NCBI GenBank assembly: GCA_039931435.1
Contig: JBDTRY010000020.1
Location: forward strand, 1-33,780
Direction: 5' to 3'
DNA length: 33,780 nucleotides
From: JBDTRY01 sp039931435
GTDB taxonomy: Bacteria > Acidobacteriota > Thermoanaerobaculia > Gp7-AA8
Shown here: piece by piece, positions 29,590 to 33,780 of the stretch
Numbering within the stretch: position 1 is the first letter of the stretch
Layout of the letters: each line of letters begins with the position of its first letter
Program-made: the position numbers and the translations under genes
The notes under the pieces: generated by a model
Seen by the model: only the letters and a program-made list of their open reading frames with translations
What the model was told of the DNA's origin: nothing
Database searches by the model: none

Positions 29590-31061
29590 GTGTCGAGCGA
29601 TCGCAGAAACTCGATCGTGGTCCGGATTCCCACGCCGGTTGCTCCCTTCGGATCCCGTGGCGTCTCGCCCTCGGTCCAGGCCGTTCCGGCGATGTCCATG
29701 TGTGCCCACGAGGGGCAATCCACAAACTCCTTCAGAAAGAGAGCGGCCGTGACCGCTCCACCCCACCGGCCGCCGGAGTTCTTCATGTCCGCCCATTCGC
29801 TGCGGATCAGGTCCTTGTACTCGCTCCACTCGGGAAGTCTCCAGAGGCGTTCGCCAGTCTTCTCCCCGGCTTCAATCAACTTCCGAGCCAGTTCCGAATC
29901 GTTCGAGAAAAGGCCAGAGGCCTCGGCGCCGAGAGCGACCACGCAGGCTCCGGTCAGCGTTGCGAAATCGATGAGGTGATCGGGCTTGAACCTCTTGGCG
30001 TAGTGCAGAGCGTCGGAGAGGATGACCCGCCCTTCTGCATCGGTATTGACGATCTCGATGGTCTTGCCGGACATGGTGGTGACGATGTCTCCCGGCTTAT
30101 AGGCGGACCCCCCCGAGAGATTCTCGGTGGAGGCGAAGATTCCGACCAGCTTTACGGGTAACTCCAGGGTGGCTGCGGCCTGCATGATGCCGATGACTGC
30201 CGCCGCCCCGCACATGTCGAACTTCATCTCTTCCATCTTCTCGGCCGGCTTGATGGAGATTCCGCCGGAATCGAACGTGATGCCCTTTCCCACCAGGCAG
30301 ACCGTCTTCCGCGCGGACCTGGGCGTGTATTCCATCACTACGAATCGTGGCTCTTCGTTCGAACCGCTGTTTACTGCCAGCAGTCCGCCCATGTTCTGTT
30401 TCTGAATTTCCTTCTTGTCGTAGACCGTACACTTCAGGCCGGCGTTCCTGGCGACTTCGGCAGCGCGGTCAGCCATACGAGTCGGGGTGACGAGATTCCC
30501 CGGTCCGTTCCCGAGATCACGGGCCACGCGCACCGCCGCAGCGATCGTCACTGCCTCTTCGAGGAGGCGATCGGCCGCTTCTCCGCTGACCGATCGTGGT
30601 GGAATGAGCACGCAACTGATGTCTTCCCGCGGTCGATCCTCGCGAACAGTGATGTAGGGCTCGTACGCGTAATCGGAGTGGATCAGAAAATCGGCCACTG
30701 CTCGGGTGGTCGCAGCGTCGTCGAGAAGGGGAAGCTGATAAGGAAAGAGCACTGCGATGCGGGCGTCGCGGTTTTTCTGGGCCGAGCGGGCCATTGCCCG
30801 GAGAGCCGCTTTGAGAACACGGACGTTGACCGAGGACGCTTCACCGAGACCGACAAGGGTGACTTTGCGCGGTCCGGTCTCGGTTACCAGCGTGACGCTT
30901 TCGTCCTTGCGGCCTGTGAAGCCCGACCTGGCGCGAAGACGGGAGATTTCGTCCCGGAGGGCATCCTCGATTGGAAACGGGCCATCGCCCCCCTCGGCGA
31001 CCAGAACAAACAGGTTATCGATCTCGGCGAAATTCGGGTCTTTCCTGATTTCTACATGCAC
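29586..31061 (-). CDS. pepA: Leucyl aminopeptidase (M17 family)
   Basis: This 491-residue cytosolic enzyme removes N-terminal amino acids using two metal ions. The catalytic C-terminal domain has VGKGITFDSGGISIKPAEKM (first metal Lys and Asp) and the M17 signature NTDAEGRVILSDAL (Asp and Glu ligands, catalytic Arg). The N-terminal domain of about 150 residues is the usual M17 alpha/beta cap. The start is GTG at 31061 with GGAGG five bases upstream and a TACAAT -10 at 31088-31093 on the minus strand; upstream ATG/GTG options at 31109 and 31145 would precede that promoter. It is the first gene of a pair with the DUF6599-like lipoprotein. Length and motifs match the family. Confidence 0.95.
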   Translation of the reverse strand: MHVEIRKDPNFAEIDNLFVLVAEGGDGPFPIEDALRDEISRLRARSGFTGRKDESVTLVTETGPRKVTLVGLGEASSVNVRVLKAALRAMARSAQKNRDARIAVLFPYQLPLLDDAATTRAVADFLIHSDYAYEPYITVREDRPREDISCVLIPPRSVSGEAADRLLEEAVTIAAAVRVARDLGNGPGNLVTPTRMADRAAEVARNAGLKCTVYDKKEIQKQNMGGLLAVNSGSNEEPRFVVMEYTPRSARKTVCLVGKGITFDSGGISIKPAEKMEEMKFDMCGAAAVIGIMQAAATLELPVKLVGIFASTENLSGGSAYKPGDIVTTMSGKTIEIVNTDAEGRVILSDALHYAKRFKPDHLIDFATLTGACVVALGAEASGLFSNDSELARKLIEAGEKTGERLWRLPEWSEYKDLIRSEWADMKNSGGRWGGAVTAALFLKEFVDCPSWAHMDIAGTAWTEGETPRDPKGATGVGIRTTIEFLRSLDT

Positions 31062-31087
31062 GACCACCTCCGGGAAATGTCCGCGGG

Positions 31088-31093
31088 ATTGTA
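31088..31093 (-). promoter_or_regulatory. -10 element of the pepA promoter
   Basis: TACAAT on the minus strand (31093-31088) lies about 26 bases before the GTG start at 31061, with GGAGG in between. The expected -35 region (GGACCC-like) is weak. It supports the shorter pepA start. Confidence 0.45.
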
Positions 31094-31289
31094 TGACATA
31101 GCGCGGCATCCGGGTCCTGCCGCCAGGACCGATGAACGGCGTCATGCTTCTCTAACCGGCCACCATCGCTGGCGACCATCACCCTGTCCAACCTGTTCGT
31201 CATCATCCTGCGGGTGAGCAGCTCACGGCGGAGAAAACCCGTGCCCGAGGAATCAATGTCGCTGCCACGGAGTACGATATGTATCAATG

Positions 31290-31350
31290 GGGGCGACGAA
31301 CCGCATCAGCGAGCCTGCCCTGGTCGCGGGTACGACGGGGCGGGGAACCT
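31290..31350 (+). repeat. Duplicated RHS fragment (copy A; copy B at 31957-32018)
   Basis: Sixty-one bases from GGGGCGACGAACCGCATCAG to CGGGGAACCT are nearly identical to 31957-32018 inside the RHS gene. The copies differ by one T/C change and one deleted base, which breaks the YD-repeat frame (NRISEPAL, then YDGAGNL) in copy A. It is a scrap of another RHS/YD gene or a by-product of recombination between RHS copies. The ATG at 31287 lies in it and is unlikely to be a real start. Confidence 0.85.
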
Positions 31351-31956
31351 CACGAATTGGCGTCGCGATTCAAGCAATGAAGGCGACACCTCTCCTTCTC
31401 CTGATCATCCTCCTCGCCCTTCCCGCTCTTGCCGGGACGGAGCCCACGGGCAAGCATGCGGCGAACGATCAGTACGTGATCGTGCTGCGGGACAAGGCCG
31501 GAGCGGTGAACTGGAACGCCCTCGGGGCCAGCGTGGACTTTACCAAGGGCAACCGGCTCGTCGTGCGCATCCCGGCTCAGGCGCTGGCCGGGGTCTCTCG
31601 CAACCCCAACATCAAGTACATCCTGCGCATGGTGCCGCTGGAGGAGGCCGCGGCTGTGCATTCGAGCAGCGGCATGGCTCCCGAGGTGCCGGTAAGCGCG
31701 GCGGGGACCGTGTCTCCAATGGTGGCTTCCTCGCCGACGACCTGGAGCTCGGGGAACTACAGCTACGACGGGGCGGGGAACGTCGCCTCGATCGGGACGA
31801 AACGCCTACGGCTACGACCCGCTGGGAAGGCTGACCCGGGCCAGCTATCCCACAGCGGCCGCGGGAACGGTCACGGAGAACTACGGGTACGACGCGTTCG
31901 GGAACATGACCTCGCGCACGGGGAGCCCCTGGTCGTTCGGGACGATGCAGGTGAAC

Positions 31957-32018
31957 GGGGCGACGAACCGCATCAGCGAGCCTGCCCTGGCCGCGGTGTA
32001 CGACGGGGCGGGGAACCT
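31957..32018 (+). repeat. Duplicated RHS fragment (copy B, inside the RHS gene)
   Basis: This is the in-frame counterpart of 31290-31350. It encodes GATNRISEPALAAVYDGAGNL of a YD repeat, and the extra base absent from copy A keeps the frame open. Confidence 0.85.
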
Positions 32019-32874
32019 GAAGAGCTGGTCGGGAGTGCTGGACCAGCAGTTTGATCCGTTGAGCATGCTGCGGGAGTTCTCCCCCTCGAGCGAGGACGAT
32101 TTCTACATCTACACGGCTGGCGGGGAACGGCTGGCCACGAAGGCCAATTCTCAACAGGAGTGGACCTGGACGGTGCGGGGGCCGTCGGGCAAGGTGCTGC
32201 GTCAATACAACACGTTCGGCCCGGACGAATCGCTGTTCTTCATGTGGAGTGAGGACCTGATGTACCGGGGCGAGCAGCTTCTGGCCATGCAGCGGGTGGC
32301 GGAGGAGGGCGGGAGGATCCACTACCACCTCGATCACCTGGGAACCCCGCGGCAGTTGACGAGCGAGACCTACAAGGACGGAGTTCTACAGGCCAGCGAG
32401 GAGCTCTCGCGGAACGACTACGACCCGTTCGGAACCGAGGCCAGCTCGATCCGGCAACTGGCGGTGCGGGCCTACGGCGCGAACAGCATGCAGTACACGG
32501 GACACGAACGGGACTACCACAGCGGCGTGTACGCGGAGAACGTGGACTACTACGACTACATGCACGCCCGGTTCTACCAGCCAGGCTGGGGACGGTTCCT
32601 ATCGGTCGATCGGTCCGATCCTGATCTCACGCGCCCTCAAACTTTCAACCGATATGCCTATGCTCTGAACAATCCGATCAGATACAACGACCCGACCGGA
32701 AGCGACGCGTTGGACACGATAAGGGGAGCGGCGAACGCGTTTGCAAGCGACATGCTTTTCGGCGCGGGCCGCGTCGGCAGCAGTAACGCTGATTACCGTT
32801 CGGGCCAACAGCTTGGCGACTTGGCTGCGCTCGCAGTAAATGGCGTCGAGCTGGGCGTGGGCGGCGGTGGCGAA

Positions 32875-32976
32875 GTCTGGGTCGGCGAATTGTCTGGGTC
32901 GGCGAATTGGGGGTCGGCGAATTGTCTGGGTCGGCGAATTGGGGGTCGGCGAATTGTCTGGGTCGGCGAATTGGGG
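32875..32976 (+). repeat. Tandem array of GTCGGCGAATT with alternating GTCTGG and GGGG spacers
   Basis: Six copies of GTCGGCGAATT begin at 32881, 32898, 32913, 32930, 32945 and 32962, separated alternately by GTCTGG and GGGG, giving a 32-base period. The array ends in GGGGTCAGAGCC, a sequence style often seen next to RAYT/IS200-type transposases. It lies in the 3' end of the RHS frame and encodes a low-complexity WVGELSGSANWG-type tail. Confidence 0.85.
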
Positions 32977-33172
32977 TCAGAGCCTCGTCTCTCGCCGAAA
33001 TGAACTCTTCTTTTCATCAAACCGGGCTGTCAAAGCGCGGCGAGAGGCATTTCGGCTTCGAGAAATCGCGATTGGTTCTGCCGATTGGAACGGAGACGAG
33101 GCCGCCCGGCCTCCGAGTAGCTCGATCTGAGCTGGCGGAGACGGACCTCGAGCACGCGACGCTTCGAAATCT

Positions 33173-33780
33173 CTAGATCGCTGTTGACGGAATGCTCGGT
33201 CTGACGCCTGGGACGATGGGATGCATCCCGGGAGGGGGCGAGCCGCGCAGCAGATCGCAGCAGCGATCCGCGGCGATGCGCAGGAGCGGTTCGCGATCGA
33301 GCTCGGCATCGCAGATGCGGATCAGATCCGAGGCCCGTCCGCTACTGCGCAAGCGCAACGCTGCGGCGATCGAGCGAAGCCGGTGCATCCCGTCGTAACA
33401 TCCCAGCCAGGCTACCAGCATCCGCTCCGCTCCGCCGTGTCCGTGACGGATCGTGTCCGCGTCCACACCGAAGGTTCTGGCCACGGTCGTAACGATGGCC
33501 GGCATCGTGGGAAGGCCTGCTTCCCGCTGCGCTCGCGGATGATCATCACTGCGGGGCTTCTCCTCGATCACCGAACGCATCTTCGCGATCCAGGCCTCGC
33601 TCCCGAGGTAGAGCTGGCCGACCAGATTCTCCCAGGGCGAGCGGGGATCGTTCAGCCTCTCATCCACGTACTCCCGGTAGATCTGCTGGGCCTTGTTCAG
33701 GTCGGGGCGGATGCGCCCGAGCACACTGTCCGTTGCCAGCCAGGAGGGAGCCTCCTCATACCCGGCAAGGGCCCGATAGC
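33173..33780 (-). CDS. REP-associated tyrosine transposase (RAYT), C-terminal part
   Basis: The frame is open to the window edge, so the 5' part, including the catalytic HuH and tyrosine (TnpA_REP/Y1 domain), lies outside. The visible part reads YRALAGYEEAPSWLATDSVLG, then KAQQIYREYVDERL, WENLVGQLYLGSEAWIAKM and KPRSDDHPRAQR, and a helix-turn-helix-like tail (VARTFGVDADTIRHG, AWLGCYDGMHRLRSIAAAL). These are familiar from the longer RAYT proteins that process REP palindromes. It ends at 33173 facing the RHS gene and the 32-bp array, which probably belong to its mobile unit. The stretch 33004-33172 between them carries no gene I can support. Confidence 0.82.
   Translation of the reverse strand, partial: YRALAGYEEAPSWLATDSVLGRIRPDLNKAQQIYREYVDERLNDPRSPWENLVGQLYLGSEAWIAKMRSVIEEKPRSDDHPRAQREAGLPTMPAIVTTVARTFGVDADTIRHGHGGAERMLVAWLGCYDGMHRLRSIAAALRLRSSGRASDLIRICDAELDREPLLRIAADRCCDLLRGSPPPGMHPIVPGVRPSIPSTAI

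Larger units (their letters stand above)
31377..33003 (+). pseudogene. RHS/YD-repeat protein gene, frameshifted, C-terminal tip lost
   Basis: A signal peptide (MKATPLLLLIILLALPALAG) starts at 31377. It is followed by a domain resembling a peptidase inhibitor I9 fold (QYVIVLRDKAG to NPNIKYI) and then a YD repeat (YSYDGAGNVASIG). At 31800-31802 one extra A breaks the frame. Removing it gives AYGYDPLGRLTRASY and joins the second frame, which runs from the YGYDAFGNMTSRTGS part to 33003. That part has YHLDHLGTPRQLT, YDPFG and the RHS core end ARFYQPGWGRFLSVD to YNDPTG. After the core, a short tip (SDALDTIRGAANAFA...) runs into a 32-bp repeat array that replaces the usual toxin domain. A sequencing error at the A-run cannot be excluded. 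Confidence 0.8.

Noticed and set aside
31015..31287. Minus-strand 5' extension or separate gene upstream of pepA
   Set aside because: The -10, GGAGG and GTG at 31061 fit together; upstream codons are not conserved-looking.
32875..32976. Possible CRISPR array
   Set aside because: Repeat units are 11 bases with 4-6 base identical spacers; there are no variable spacers and no cas genes.
1..33780. tRNA genes
   Set aside because: I saw no tRNA-like T-loop (GGTTCGANTCC) with matching acceptor stem by eye; a covariance search was not possible.

Overview
The window reads as a chromosomal segment of a GC-rich, Gram-negative-type (diderm) bacterium. It encodes several outer-membrane beta-barrels, lipoproteins with lipobox signals and a TonB-dependent receptor remnant. 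Gene content (DUF4388-FHA protein, PrsW-like protease, DUF6599-like lipoprotein, RAYT transposase, PcnB) is compatible with Acidobacteriota or a related phylum. That placement is inference; the 23S and 5S ends given here would settle it.

Layout. 1-614: the 3' end of a 23S rRNA gene, a 5S rRNA gene and the rRNA operon terminator. 629-5034: a small barrel protein, a squalene/phytoene synthase family enzyme, a DUF4388-FHA signalling protein and a PrsW-like membrane protease. 5197-16431: two large secreted proteins of the same unusual design (HExxH metallopeptidase, beta-propeller, C-terminal barrel) flank a regulatory block. That block holds an ECF sigma factor, its overlapping membrane anti-sigma factor, a highly repetitive membrane-anchored protein with no family I recognise, and an RsbW-like kinase with a STAS partner. 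A TonB receptor fragment, a small membrane zinc-ribbon protein and an OmpW-like porin follow. 16483-21796: envelope enzymes and lipoproteins (isoaspartyl peptidase/asparaginase, class B acid phosphatase-like lipoprotein, DUF4097-like solenoid protein, degenerate retropepsin-like lipoprotein, propeller protein). 21980-26426: a tightly coupled five-gene operon (lepB, pcnB, cysteine desulfurase, receiver-PilZ, TPR). 26439-28207: a glycosyltransferase divergent from a molybdenum cofactor pair (mobA, moaC). 28528-31061: a DUF6599-like lipoprotein and leucyl aminopeptidase. 31290-33780: a mobile, decaying region with a frameshifted RHS/YD-repeat gene, a duplicated RHS fragment, a 32-bp repeat array and a RAYT transposase running off the edge.

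The best candidate for an undescribed system is at 8353-11299. The sigma gene and the repetitive-protein gene share an upstream 10-base word with an ECF -35-like core, followed 9-10 bases later by GCTGTA. This suggests that the sigma factor activates itself and the repeat protein as an envelope-stress module. The two large protease-propeller-barrel paralogues on either side are a second lead. Many true starts differ from the longest ORF (GTG, TTG or internal ATG); they were chosen from Shine-Dalgarno spacing, stop-start overlaps and promoter positions.
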